DNA from: Roseibium aggregatum
Lineage (GTDB): Bacteria > Pseudomonadota > Alphaproteobacteria > Rhizobiales > Stappiaceae
Direction: 5' to 3'
Assembly: GCF_017309185.1 (NCBI RefSeq)
Contig: NZ_JAEKJZ010000001.1
Span: forward strand, 1,550,001-1,614,000
Length of the DNA: 64,000 nucleotides
Below, one piece after another: positions 35,063-43,680 of the stretch. Below the pieces are notes generated by a model, which saw only the letters and a list, made by a program, of their open reading frames with translations, did not search any database and was not told the origin of the DNA. Within the stretch, counting starts at the first letter, position 1; every line of letters begins with the position of its first letter. Both the position numbers and the translations under genes were made by a program.

Positions 35063-36313
35063 TTACTTCATGCCGAGCTGGACGCGCAGGGTCTCGGCGA
35101 GGTCCTTCACCGTCGAGGCCGGCTCGGCGCCGTCCTTGATCTCGACCAGGGCGGCTGCGATCTGGTCGGTGACGGCGACGCCTTCAGGACCCGGATAGGC
35201 GAACCACGGACCGGCATGATTGGCGACCTGGGTATGGGCGACGAGCGCGTTCGGGTTTCCTTCGTAGAACGCGCCGAGATAGGCCTTGTCCTCGATCACC
35301 TTGGCGTTGGCCGGGGCGTAACCGGTGTTCTCCACGATGATCTTCTGGCCTTCCGGGCTGGTTACGAAGGAGATGTACTCCCAGGCGGCCTTCTTCTTGG
35401 CTTCGTCGTCGCTCAGGAGAACGATGGCGGAGCCGCCGGTCGGGAAGTAGACCTTTTCCATGTCTTCAGCGACGATCGGGGTCGGCTTGACGGTGACCTT
35501 GAAAGTCTCGCCGGCGCCTTCCTCGAAACGTTTCTGCAACGAGGAACTTTCGAACATGATGCCGAGCGTGCCGGCCGGGAATGCCTGACGGGCTTCATTG
35601 GAGCCATAGGGCTTCATGCCGGCTTCCTTGGCGAACCGCTGGTAGAGGCCTGCTGCCGCGATGCCGGCTTCACTGTCGAAGGTGATGTCGCTCTCGTCCT
35701 CGGTCATCGGACGGCCGCCGTGAGCGCCCAGAAGCGACTGGAAACGCCAGTCGTGAGGATCGACCCAGACACCGTCGATCGTGTCGCCGAGCGCGTCGAT
35801 CTCGGCGGCAAGGGCGATGACGCCGTCATAATCGGACGGGAAGTCCTCCATGGACCCGCCGGCCTTCTCGACGAGGTCCGGATTGACATACATGACCATG
35901 GTCGACGCGGAGGTGCCGAGTGCGTGCTGCTTGCCTTCGAAGGAACCCAGCGAAAGCAGTGCCGGCGTGAAGCCCATCTCGGCGGCCTTGTCGCCGATGA
36001 AGGCGTCGAGCGGTTGCGTCAGGCCCCGGTCTTCCAGAATGCGCCAGCGGTTCAGGCCGACATAGGCGACATCCGGTGCGGTTCCGGCAACGGCCTCGCG
36101 CAGAAGGCGCTGGACGCCGTCGGCATAGGTCTCTGCCGGGCCGTCGAGGGTGACCTTGACGTCCGGGTGCTTTTCCATGAAAGCGGCGGCCAGCTTGTCC
36201 TGGGTGTCCGCCCAGATGGTCGGAATGGCGTAGTGGACGCGGATTTCGGTCTGCTCCGCCTGGGCCGCGGTCGCGGCGAAGGCAAAGGCGGCTGCGTAAA
36301 ACAACGATTTCAT
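35063..36313 (-). CDS. Sugar-type ABC transporter solute-binding protein (family 1, UgpB-like)
   Basis: A 416-residue periplasmic binding protein with a signal peptide (residues 1-19, MKSLFYAAAFAFAATAAQA). The mature part has the family-1 carbohydrate-binding pattern (AFMEKHPDVKVTL, TAPDVAYVGLNRW, WEYISFVTSPEGQKII). It is the last gene of its operon, downstream of ATPase and two permeases, and is separated from them by 172 bp containing two strong hairpins. The substrate could be a sugar, sugar alcohol or glycerol-3-phosphate-like compound; the adjacent DeoR regulator fits a phosphorylated sugar effector. Confidence 0.88.
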   Translation of the reverse strand: MKSLFYAAAFAFAATAAQAEQTEIRVHYAIPTIWADTQDKLAAAFMEKHPDVKVTLDGPAETYADGVQRLLREAVAGTAPDVAYVGLNRWRILEDRGLTQPLDAFIGDKAAEMGFTPALLSLGSFEGKQHALGTSASTMVMYVNPDLVEKAGGSMEDFPSDYDGVIALAAEIDALGDTIDGVWVDPHDWRFQSLLGAHGGRPMTEDESDITFDSEAGIAAAGLYQRFAKEAGMKPYGSNEARQAFPAGTLGIMFESSSLQKRFEEGAGETFKVTVKPTPIVAEDMEKVYFPTGGSAIVLLSDDEAKKKAAWEYISFVTSPEGQKIIVENTGYAPANAKVIEDKAYLGAFYEGNPNALVAHTQVANHAGPWFAYPGPEGVAVTDQIAAALVEIKDGAEPASTVKDLAETLRVQLGMK

Positions 36314-36330
36314 TTCTCTGAAACCTCCAA

Positions 36331-36427
36331 GATCAACCCGCTTTCACGTGGCGACACGTGAAAGCGGATTAGTTGATCGTTCTTAAAGTTTGAGAGTTCC
36401 CGGCGCTCAAACGAGCGTCGGGAACTC
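36331..36427 (-). repeat. Two tandem long hairpins between permease and binding-protein genes
   Basis: Hairpin one: CCGCTTTCACGTG (36338-36350) pairs perfectly with CACGTGAAAGCGG (36355-36367), with an additional outer GATCAAC/GTTGATC pair at 36331-36337 and 36372-36378. Hairpin two: GAGTTCCCGGCGCTC (36394-36408) pairs with GAGCGTCGGGAACTC (36413-36427) with one G-U. They sit in the transcript just upstream of the binding-protein gene and may act as processing or stabilising structures, or as a terminator for the permease transcript. Confidence 0.6.
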
Positions 36428-36486
36428 GGGTTGGATCGGATCTCAGGCACGGTTGTCTCCGCGCTCGTTCGAATGCGTTATGGCGG

Positions 36487-37317
36487 TCATCCCTTGAGCC
36501 CTCCGGTGGCGAGCCCCTGGGTGAATTTGCGCTGGGCGAGAAGAAAGGCGATCACCAGCGGCGCGGTGATCAGTGCGGCGGCGGCCATAAGCGGGCCGAC
36601 ATCGTCGCCGGACTCCTCGTCCCGGAAATAGAGGATCCCGCGCGGCGGCGTCGCGAGATTTGGGTCGGTGGTTGCGATCAGCGGCCAGAACAGATCGTTC
36701 CAGTGAGCCGTGATCGAGAAGATCGCGAAGGCGGTGGCGGCGGGTAGTGCCAGCGGAAAGGCGATCCGCCAGACGATTTCCGTCTCGCTCAAACCGTCCA
36801 CCCGGGCGGCGTCGAACAGTTCCGACGGCACCTGCGCCAGGAACTGCCGGAACAGGAAAATCCCGAAGGCGGTCGGCACGAAGGGCAGGATCAAAGCCCA
36901 ATAGGTGTTCAGAATGCCGGCCTGCGCGAAGCCGAGGAAAATCGGGATGGCGGTGACGTGAAAAGGGACGAGCAGGGCGGCGAGCGTCAGAGCGAAGATC
37001 ACCGTGCGGCCCTTGAAACGGCGCTGGGCGAGGGCGTAGGCGCAGGGCACGGCGAACAGGATCTGGAACACCAGAATGCCGAGCACGACGACCGCGCCGT
37101 TGAAGAGGTAACGCGGCACGTCCGTCTCCGTCAGTGCCTTGACGAAGTTGGCCCACTCGATCCGGGAGGGGAGAAGCTGAACCGTGGCGCTGAAGATCTC
37201 GTCCTGCGGCTTGAAAGCGAGCGAGATCATCCAGAGGAACGGCAACAGGACAGCCAGCGCTCCAAGGACGAGCAGCCCAAGCGACAGGCATCTGCCGAGG
37301 AGTGTTCCGAGCCTCAT
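36487..37317 (-). CDS. Carbohydrate ABC transporter permease (MalG/UgpE-like)
   Basis: A 276-residue permease with six hydrophobic segments and the EAA-loop segment FDAARVDGLSETEIVWRIAF near the C-terminus, as in MalG/UgpE. Its start overlaps the preceding permease stop by 4 bp. It pairs with that permease in the membrane channel. Confidence 0.92.
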   Translation of the reverse strand: MRLGTLLGRCLSLGLLVLGALAVLLPFLWMISLAFKPQDEIFSATVQLLPSRIEWANFVKALTETDVPRYLFNGAVVVLGILVFQILFAVPCAYALAQRRFKGRTVIFALTLAALLVPFHVTAIPIFLGFAQAGILNTYWALILPFVPTAFGIFLFRQFLAQVPSELFDAARVDGLSETEIVWRIAFPLALPAATAFAIFSITAHWNDLFWPLIATTDPNLATPPRGILYFRDEESGDDVGPLMAAAALITAPLVIAFLLAQRKFTQGLATGGLKG

Positions 37318-38216
37318 CGGTAATGCACCCTTCGTTCCACGATCCGGAACTGGATCAGGGTGAGGGCGAGCAGTACCGCGAAGAACACCATGGTGATGGC
37401 GCTGGCATAGCCGGCCTTGAAATAGACGAAGCCCTCGCGGTAAAGCGCGTAGACCAGGGTGTCGGAGGCAAAGGCCGGGCCCCCCTTGGTCAGGGTCGCC
37501 ACCGTTTCGAACACCCGGAAGGCGTTGGTTGCCGTGATCACCAGAACGAACAGCGTGGTCGGTCCGAGCATCGGCCAGGTGACGGTCCAGAAACGCGACC
37601 AGTTTCCTCCCGCGCCGTCGACTTCGGCCGCGTCATAAAGGTCGGCGGGGATCGCGGCGAGGCCGGCGAGAAACAGCACCATGTTGTAGCCGACGGTCTG
37701 CCAGATACCGATCGCCGCCAGCGTGTAGAGCACGATGCCCCGGTCGCTCAGCCAGTTTTGCGGTTGGCCTCCAAGGGCAACCAGCGTCTGGTTGACGACG
37801 CCAAGGGTCGGATGCAGCATCATTTGCCAGGCGACCGACATGGCGACCAGCGTTGCGGCCACGGGCAGAAAGTAGACCGCGCGCAGCACGTTCGAAAGCG
37901 CTGGCGCCCAGTCCGCCAGGCGGTGAAGACCGGCTGCCACCACGAGGCCGAGACCGACGGAGGCGGGAATGACGATGGCGACGTAAAGCAGCGTGTTGCT
38001 CAGGGCCCGCCGGCCAAGGGTGGAGCCGAACAGCTTTTCGTAGTTCTCGAGGCCGATCCAGCCGAAACTCCTTGCGCCGAACTGATAGTCGGTGAACGAA
38101 AGCACGGCGACGATGACCACCGGCAGGAAGATAAAGGTCAGCAACGCGAGCGTGGCCGGGCCCACCAGCCAGGCATCGGTCAGGCCTTCTCGAACGGAAC
38201 GGGGAAACCGCGTCAT
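37314..38216 (-). CDS. Carbohydrate ABC transporter permease (MalF/UgpA-like)
   Basis: A 300-residue permease with six transmembrane segments and the EAA-loop segment LYDAAEVDGAGGNWSRFWTV. The pattern is that of MalF/UgpA/YcjO subunits. It overlaps both the ATPase gene upstream and the second permease gene downstream by 4 bp (ATGA), indicating translational coupling. Confidence 0.92.
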   Translation of the reverse strand: MTRFPRSVREGLTDAWLVGPATLALLTFIFLPVVIVAVLSFTDYQFGARSFGWIGLENYEKLFGSTLGRRALSNTLLYVAIVIPASVGLGLVVAAGLHRLADWAPALSNVLRAVYFLPVAATLVAMSVAWQMMLHPTLGVVNQTLVALGGQPQNWLSDRGIVLYTLAAIGIWQTVGYNMVLFLAGLAAIPADLYDAAEVDGAGGNWSRFWTVTWPMLGPTTLFVLVITATNAFRVFETVATLTKGGPAFASDTLVYALYREGFVYFKAGYASAITMVFFAVLLALTLIQFRIVERRVHYR

Positions 38217-39310
38217 CGCACATGCTCCCGTTCGAGCCGCTTTCCGGATGCCGGGTCGAAGAAGTGGAGCCGGTCTGCGGCCACACCAAGACGGATTTCG
38301 CTTCCCGGTGCGGGAACGGAGTAGTCACCCGGCGCGATCGCCACGATCTCCTTGCCTTGATCCGTGCGCAGGCCCAGGATGGTTTCGGAACCGAGAAACT
38401 CGGCGGTTTCGAGACGGGCTCCCAACGCGCCGTCATTGGCGGGACTGAGATGTTCCGGGCGAATGCCGATGACGGCATCGCCGGTGTTTCCTTCAAAGAA
38501 GGACGGTCCGTCTTCCGGAGCGATCAAGTTGATCGCGTTCGTTCCGACAAACGCGGCAACGTCCCTGCTCGCCGGGCGGTCGTAGAGATCGCGTGGCGTG
38601 CCGGCCTGCGCCACCTTGCCGGCGATCATGACAATGATCTGGTCGGCCATCGCCATGGCCTCGGCCTGATCGTGGGTGACATAGACGAAGGCACGGCCCG
38701 TGCGCTTGTGCAGGGAGATGAGCTCGCCGCGCATCTTCACGCGCAGCCGGGCGTCCAGGTTGGACAAGGGCTCGTCGAGCAGAAACATGACCGGATCGCG
38801 CACCAGCGCCCGGCCCAGGGCAACGCGCTGTTTCTGGCCCCCTGACAGGCTGTTCGGTTTCCGATGCAGGAGGTCCGAAAGGCCAAGGCTTTCGGCCGTC
38901 ACGGCGACCTTCCGCCGGATGAGGTCCCGCGCGTCGGTCGTTCCCGGAGCCAGACGTCCGGCGAAGGGAAGACGGCCGAAGGCGCCGAGGTGCCGCATGG
39001 TGAGCGGCAGGGCGATATTCTGGAAAACCGTCAGATGCGGATAAAGCGCGTAGGACTGGAACACCATGGCCACATTGCGCTCATGGGCTGTCCGATCGGC
39101 GACATCCGTTCCATTGAGGAGAACCTTGCCCTTTGTGGGTCTGTCCAGACCCGCCATGATCCGGAGCGTGGTGGACTTGCCGCAGCCCGAAGCGCCGAGG
39201 AGGGCGGTGAAACTGCCTTCGCGAACCGCGACATCGATCGCGTCGAGCACCGTCTGGGTGCCGAAACGCCGCGTGACTTCCCGCAGTTCCAATACGGTTT
39301 CGGAATTCAT
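38213..39310 (-). CDS. Carbohydrate ABC transporter ATP-binding protein (UgpC/MsmK-like)
   Basis: A 365-residue ATPase with Walker A GASGCGKST, Q-loop MVFQSYALYPHL, signature SGGQKQR, Walker B PVMFLLDEPLSNLDA and H-loop VTHDQAEAM, followed by a ~120-residue C-terminal OB/TOBE domain as in UgpC/MalK. It is the first gene of the operon, and the palindrome TGTAAG-N4-CTTACA lies 19-34 bp upstream of its start. The arrangement ATPase-permease-permease-SBP is less common than SBP first. Confidence 0.93.
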   Translation of the reverse strand: MNSETVLELREVTRRFGTQTVLDAIDVAVREGSFTALLGASGCGKSTTLRIMAGLDRPTKGKVLLNGTDVADRTAHERNVAMVFQSYALYPHLTVFQNIALPLTMRHLGAFGRLPFAGRLAPGTTDARDLIRRKVAVTAESLGLSDLLHRKPNSLSGGQKQRVALGRALVRDPVMFLLDEPLSNLDARLRVKMRGELISLHKRTGRAFVYVTHDQAEAMAMADQIIVMIAGKVAQAGTPRDLYDRPASRDVAAFVGTNAINLIAPEDGPSFFEGNTGDAVIGIRPEHLSPANDGALGARLETAEFLGSETILGLRTDQGKEIVAIAPGDYSVPAPGSEIRLGVAADRLHFFDPASGKRLEREHVR

Positions 39311-39328
39311 GAAGCAGAGACCGGTTGA

Positions 39329-39374
39329 TGTAAGTATTCTTACATTTATCGCCCGCTGATGTAATTATTGTGAC
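39329..39374. promoter_or_regulatory. Candidate DeoR operator upstream of the sugar ABC operon
   Basis: TGTAAG-TATT-CTTACA at 39329-39344 is a perfect 6-bp inverted repeat. A further partial match, TGTAATTATTGTGAC, lies at 39360-39374 across the stop of the SLOG gene. The same TGTAA...TTACA pattern occurs upstream of the DeoR gene at 40021-40036, supporting one shared operator. Confidence 0.6.
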
Positions 39375-40000
39375 GGTTCGATACGGGCGAGCAGATGGCC
39401 GGCCATTTTTTCAATGGCGTCGTCGATGCTGTCGGCCGGTTCCAGTCCGTCGACATGGGGCGCGTCCAGCAAACCGATCACGGGTTTGGAGAAGTGCAGG
39501 CCATAGGCGATTTCCGAAAGGGTGCCGTAGGAGCCGCCGACCGCGATGAGTACCTCGCAGGACTTGGCGATGATCATGTTGCGGGCCTCGCTCAGTCCCG
39601 TCGCGATCGGAAGCGCAATAAAGGGATTTGCCAGACGCCAGTCGTGATCCGGAACCAGGCCGACGGTCAGGCCGCCGGATTCGTGGCAACCCTTGGCCGC
39701 GGCTTGCATCACGCCGGTCTTTCCACCACAGATCATGGTCAGACCCAAACGACCGAGCCTCTCCCCGACCGCCTCGGCGGCGTAAAGTTGGTCCTGCGTC
39801 GCCTCACGTGGACCGATGACGCCGACGGGAAGCCGCCGGGCGCCTCCGGCGGCCTGGATCTTTTCAAGCGCGGTGAGCGGGGGAACGGGGGGTGCGCTGA
39901 CCGGAGGGCGGCCTGGTTCCCAGGTCCACGTCCACGGGTTGAGCCGTCCGCCTGTACTGTAGAGGCTGCCGTTCTGGAAAAAATACTCTGACTGGCCCAT
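39365..40000 (-). CDS. TIGR00725 / SLOG (lysine decarboxylase-like, LOG-related) protein
   Basis: A 211-residue protein with the Rossmann-type SLOG fold: GVIGPREATQDQLYAAEAVG, ICGGKTGVMQAAAKGCHESG and a nucleotide-handling loop VGGSYGTLSEIAYGLHFSKP that corresponds to the PGGxGTxxE motif of the LOG family. This is the TIGR00725 family of presumed nucleotide- or nucleoside-binding proteins; the substrate is unknown. The ATG at 40000 is chosen because the frame upstream overlaps the DeoR gene. It is divergent from the DeoR regulator and reads into the ABC operon promoter, so it may belong to the same regulon. Confidence 0.85.
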   Translation of the reverse strand: MGQSEYFFQNGSLYSTGGRLNPWTWTWEPGRPPVSAPPVPPLTALEKIQAAGGARRLPVGVIGPREATQDQLYAAEAVGERLGRLGLTMICGGKTGVMQAAAKGCHESGGLTVGLVPDHDWRLANPFIALPIATGLSEARNMIIAKSCEVLIAVGGSYGTLSEIAYGLHFSKPVIGLLDAPHVDGLEPADSIDDAIEKMAGHLLARIEPSQ

Positions 40001-40020
40001 TTGCGTCTTTCGCGAATTTG

Positions 40021-40036
40021 TGTAAGATAATTTACA
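40021..40036. promoter_or_regulatory. Second candidate DeoR operator
   Basis: TGTAA-GATAAT-TTACA is an inverted repeat in the 63-bp gap between the SLOG gene (start 40000) and the DeoR gene (start 40064). It shares the TGTAAG half-site with the palindrome at 39329-39344, so it is positioned to control both divergent genes. Confidence 0.6.
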
Positions 40037-40063
40037 TTCTTGGCACCGAAATCTGACAGTATC

Positions 40064-40792
40064 ATGAACAATCTGGCCCCGACATCGACCTTCACCGACC
40101 GGCAGGCCCGGATCATCGCGCTGACCGAGCAGCAGGGTTTCGTAACCATTGAGCGGCTGGCGGAAGAATTCGGCGTTTCGGCGCAGACGGTGCGTCGGGA
40201 CATCATCGCGCTGGCTGAAGCCGGACGCCTGCAGCGTTTCCACGGTGGCGCCGGGGCGATTGGCGACACCGAAACCCTTCGGCTGGACCACAGCCAGAAG
40301 GAGAGGTTGGGGGTCGAGGGCAAACTCGCCGTCGCGCGGGAGGCCGGCGCGCTCATCCCCGATGGAGCGAGCCTTTATCTCGATGTCGGCACGACGATTG
40401 AATACACCGCGAGGCAGCTCAACGCGCGCAGCGGTCTCAAGGTCTTCACCAACAGCCTCCGCACGGCGCTGTCCTTCGACCCCAAACGCCACGACGTGAC
40501 CGTGCTTGGCGGCCGGGTGGCCGGCAAGGACGGGTCCCTTGTGGGGGAGGAGATCGTGGCGATGCTGAACGGTCTCCGGCTCGATTATGCCCTGATCGCC
40601 TGTTCGGCAATCGATGAACGCGGCCGCGTGATGGATTTCGACATGTCGAAAATCGCCGTCAAGAAGGCCGCCATGGCGGCAGCGCGCGAAAGCATGCTTC
40701 TGGCGACACCTTCCAAATTCGGCCGGACCGCACTGTCCACGCTGGCCATGACGGACGACTTTGCGCGGATTTTGACCGGCGCCGGAGATTAG
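40064..40792 (+). CDS. DeoR/GlpR-family transcriptional regulator
   Basis: A 242-residue regulator. The N-terminal DeoR-type winged HTH (LAEEFGVSAQTVRRDIIALA) is followed by the sugar-phosphate-binding DeoRC domain with the conserved LYLDVGTTIEYTARQL, VFTNSLRTA, LGGRV and FDMSKIAVKKAAM-like segments. The ATG at 40064 is preferred to a TTG at 40040. It is divergent from the SLOG gene, and the TGTAA...TTACA palindromes suggest that it represses itself, the SLOG gene and the ABC operon, with a phosphorylated sugar as likely effector. Confidence 0.9.
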   Translation: MNNLAPTSTFTDRQARIIALTEQQGFVTIERLAEEFGVSAQTVRRDIIALAEAGRLQRFHGGAGAIGDTETLRLDHSQKERLGVEGKLAVAREAGALIPDGASLYLDVGTTIEYTARQLNARSGLKVFTNSLRTALSFDPKRHDVTVLGGRVAGKDGSLVGEEIVAMLNGLRLDYALIACSAIDERGRVMDFDMSKIAVKKAAMAAARESMLLATPSKFGRTALSTLAMTDDFARILTGAGD

Positions 40793-40828
40793 AGAAACGG
40801 CGGCAAGGAGGTAGGCAGGCGTCCTTTA

Positions 40829-41716
40829 TCACGCCGCCTGGGCCTTGGGTTTCCTGTCGCCGAAGGCCACGATCAGGGTTGCGCACACGATGAAGCATGC
40901 AGAGACGTAAAAGCTCGCTTCCGGAACGATGCCGAAAAAGAGGAAGTCGGACAGCACGGCGAAGGCGAGCGACAGATACTCGAACGTCGCCAGTTTCGAG
41001 GCCTCGCTGTACTGGTAGCTGAGCGTCATCATGATATGCGCCGCGCCGCCGGCAAACCCGGATCCGATCAGAAGGGCGAGTTGCGAGGAGGTCGGGGTGG
41101 CCCAGCCGAAAGGCGCCGTGGCGAGGCCGGCAACGGCGCAGGTCAGGGCGAAGTAAAAGGCGATGGCTCCGGCGTTTTCTGTCTGTGCCAGGCTCCGGAT
41201 CTGGATTTTCGCACCGGCGGTGAAGACGGCCATGGTAAAGCCCAGGGCGACGCCGATCAGATAGGACCGGTCCGCTTCGAAGCCGGTCAGGTCAGGCAGG
41301 ACCAGCACCAGCATTCCGGCGAACCCGAAGACCACGCCCAGCCAGCGCGCGCCGGAGACCTGTTCTCCCAGGATCAGTCGTGCCAGCAGTACCGTCAGGA
41401 TCGGGGCGATGTAACCGATAATCGTGGCGTGGGCGATCGGCAGGTATCTGAGCGAGGCAAAGCTTGCGAACATGGCAACGCAGCCGAACAGGCAGCGGGC
41501 GACATGCGCGCCGGGTCTTTTTGTGCGCAGACCCGCCGGAAACTCCCGGGTGACGGTCAGGAACAGAACCAGCGGTATGAGCGCGAAGGCACTGCGGAAG
41601 AACACGGTCTGACCAACCGGCATTTCCTCCGCAAGCCATTTGATCATCAAGATCATGACGGTGAAGAAGAAGGTCGCGCCGATGCGCAGCGATATGCCCG
41701 TGAAGTCGGATGTCAT
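40829..41716 (-). CDS. EamA/DMT-family transporter (RhaT-like)
   Basis: A 295-residue inner-membrane protein with about ten hydrophobic segments in two EamA repeats, as in the 10-TMS drug/metabolite transporter family. It lies 51 bp downstream of the NikC-like permease and in the same orientation, so it may be co-transcribed with the ABC importer. EamA exporters accompany metallophore importers in some systems, but no metallophore biosynthesis gene is seen here, so its substrate remains open. Confidence 0.88.
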   Translation of the reverse strand: MTSDFTGISLRIGATFFFTVMILMIKWLAEEMPVGQTVFFRSAFALIPLVLFLTVTREFPAGLRTKRPGAHVARCLFGCVAMFASFASLRYLPIAHATIIGYIAPILTVLLARLILGEQVSGARWLGVVFGFAGMLVLVLPDLTGFEADRSYLIGVALGFTMAVFTAGAKIQIRSLAQTENAGAIAFYFALTCAVAGLATAPFGWATPTSSQLALLIGSGFAGGAAHIMMTLSYQYSEASKLATFEYLSLAFAVLSDFLFFGIVPEASFYVSACFIVCATLIVAFGDRKPKAQAA

Positions 41717-41767
41717 GGGGTCTTTCCAAAGAGGGACGGGCCGAAAAGGATCAGGCCCAAAAAAGGA

Positions 41768-42631
41768 TCAGGTTGGGTCTTGCAGGCGGTCGCGCAACTG
41801 GTCGCCGGTCAGATTGATGGCCAGAACCGTAACCAGAATGGCCAGTCCGGGGAAGATCATCAGATGGGGGGCGGTCTGCATGTAGGGCTTGCCATCAAGC
41901 AGCATCGCACCCCATTCCGCCTGGGGCGGCTGAACGCCGAAGCCGAGAAAGCTGAGGCCCGAGATAGCGAGGATGGTCTTGGACCAGGAACTCGTCCAGA
42001 GCACCAGAATGCTCATGCGCAGATTGGGCAGAATATGCCGCCACAGGATCAACCATTGCGGCAGCCGGTTCAGCCGTGCCTGGACCACAAAGTCCTTGTG
42101 GCCGATGGAGAGCGTCAGGGTGCGGGTGAGGCGGGCGAATTTCATCCAGCTCACCGAGACCAGCGCAATCACCATGTTGTTCGTGCTCGGCCCGATGATC
42201 CCGGAAATCGCGATTGCCGCGATAAGCTCTGGAAAGGCGAAGAAACTGTCGGTGACGCGCATCAGGAGAGGATCGGCCCACCGGCCCACGTAACCGGCCA
42301 TCAATCCGACAATCGTTCCGATGACCGCACCGGCGGTCGAAACGATGAGAGCCAGCCCGATGGACCAGCCGGAACCGTAGAGAATGCGCGTGGCGATGTC
42401 CCGGCCAAGCTGATCGGTCCCGAACCAATGGGAAAGAGACGGAGGCGCCAGTCTGTCCAAAAAGTCTGCCTCCGTCGGGTCGTAAGGGGTAAGGAGAAGC
42501 CCCGCGACCGCGAGGGCGACCAGGCCAGCGAGTGAGAGCAGGAGAAACTGGACGAACCGGTCCTGAGCCATGGCCTGGCGCAGGCGGTTTTTGGTCTGAA
42601 CGGGGAGAGCGTCGGCGGGTGAGAGCGTCAT
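41768..42631 (-). CDS. ABC transporter permease (DppC/NikC-like)
   Basis: A 287-residue permease with an N-terminal hydrophobic helix, the LGTDQLGRDIATRILYGSG-like segment (seen as FGTDQLGRDIATRILYG) and the EAA loop, typical of DppC/OppC/NikC subunits. It overlaps the upstream permease by 4 bp (ATGA). Confidence 0.9.
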   Translation of the reverse strand: MTLSPADALPVQTKNRLRQAMAQDRFVQFLLLSLAGLVALAVAGLLLTPYDPTEADFLDRLAPPSLSHWFGTDQLGRDIATRILYGSGWSIGLALIVSTAGAVIGTIVGLMAGYVGRWADPLLMRVTDSFFAFPELIAAIAISGIIGPSTNNMVIALVSVSWMKFARLTRTLTLSIGHKDFVVQARLNRLPQWLILWRHILPNLRMSILVLWTSSWSKTILAISGLSFLGFGVQPPQAEWGAMLLDGKPYMQTAPHLMIFPGLAILVTVLAINLTGDQLRDRLQDPT

Positions 42632-43680
42632 CGGTCACCGGTAGTGTTGTCGGGAGAGTCCGTGGCGGAGGCGGTGGTTATCGGGCGCTGTGCTCGGAGA
42701 GAAGGCGCGGGCAGGGACTTTCGTGGGTCCAGACAGTCCTGGAGCGCCTCGATCAGGCTGTTTATGGCGACGTAGCTGAAGGCGGAGAACATCACTAGGA
42801 ACAGGACAATCGGGTAATCTCTCGACATGACCGAGCCGACGAGGAGAGACCCGATCCCGCCGCGCGCGAAGATCACTTCGACAATGACCGCCCCTTCCAG
42901 GAGATATGCGAGATCCAGTCCTATCATCGTGATCGCGGGAACCATGGCGTGACGAAGGATATGGCGCCAGAAAATTTCCTTTTCACCGACCCCTCGCAGC
43001 CGGAGAGCTTCCAGGAACGGCGACGAACTGGCTTCCAGCAGAAAGGAGCGGAACAGCCGGGTCTGAGAGGCGGTGATCCAGACCGCCAGGGTGGCGGCCG
43101 GGAGGATGAGGTGCGCCGGCGTTCCTGTTCCGAAGGACGGAAGCCAGTTCAGCCAGGCGGCAAACACCAGGATCAGCATCAGGCCGAGCCAGTAGGACGG
43201 TACCGCCGCCCCAATGGAGGCGACAGCGACCGCGATCCGGTCGTAAAGACTGCCGGGCCTCCACAAGCTGACCAGACTGAGGAAAAAGGCGAGTGGCAGA
43301 CCGATCAGGAGCGCGGAACAGGCCAGGGCAAGGGTTTCGCGCAAATTGGGCAGAAAGATCTCCCAGACCGGCACTCCGGAGACAAGCGATTGTCCGAAGT
43401 CGCCTTTGAGGTAGCCCGAGACCCAAAGCTTGAACTGTGTCAGGAAAGGCTCATTGAGTGCATATTTTTCACGGATGGCCTGCACCACTTCCGGGGGCGC
43501 GTTGCCTTCACCCATATAGCGGGCATGCGCGATGGCGAGCGCCTTGTCTCCGGGTGAGAGATAATAGAGGCTGAAGGTGAGCACGCTGACGCCAAAAAGG
43601 ACCACCGCGAGAGCACCCAGCCGTTTGATCAGGATACCGTGTATGCCGGTCAGAGCGCTGGTCCGGTTCCGTCCGTTCAC
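42628..43680 (-). CDS. ABC transporter permease (DppB/NikB-like)
   Basis: A 350-residue permease of the DppB/NikB class: N-terminal helix ILIKRLGALAVVLFGVSVLT, the DPGDKA-type LSPGDKALAIA segment and a C-terminal transmembrane region. The GTG at 43680 is chosen as the start because GTGA overlaps the upstream ATPase stop by 4 bp; the longer frame would overlap the ATPase gene by ~50 bp. It forms the channel with the following permease. Confidence 0.88.
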   Translation of the reverse strand: MNGRNRTSALTGIHGILIKRLGALAVVLFGVSVLTFSLYYLSPGDKALAIAHARYMGEGNAPPEVVQAIREKYALNEPFLTQFKLWVSGYLKGDFGQSLVSGVPVWEIFLPNLRETLALACSALLIGLPLAFFLSLVSLWRPGSLYDRIAVAVASIGAAVPSYWLGLMLILVFAAWLNWLPSFGTGTPAHLILPAATLAVWITASQTRLFRSFLLEASSSPFLEALRLRGVGEKEIFWRHILRHAMVPAITMIGLDLAYLLEGAVIVEVIFARGGIGSLLVGSVMSRDYPIVLFLVMFSAFSYVAINSLIEALQDCLDPRKSLPAPSLRAQRPITTASATDSPDNTTGDR

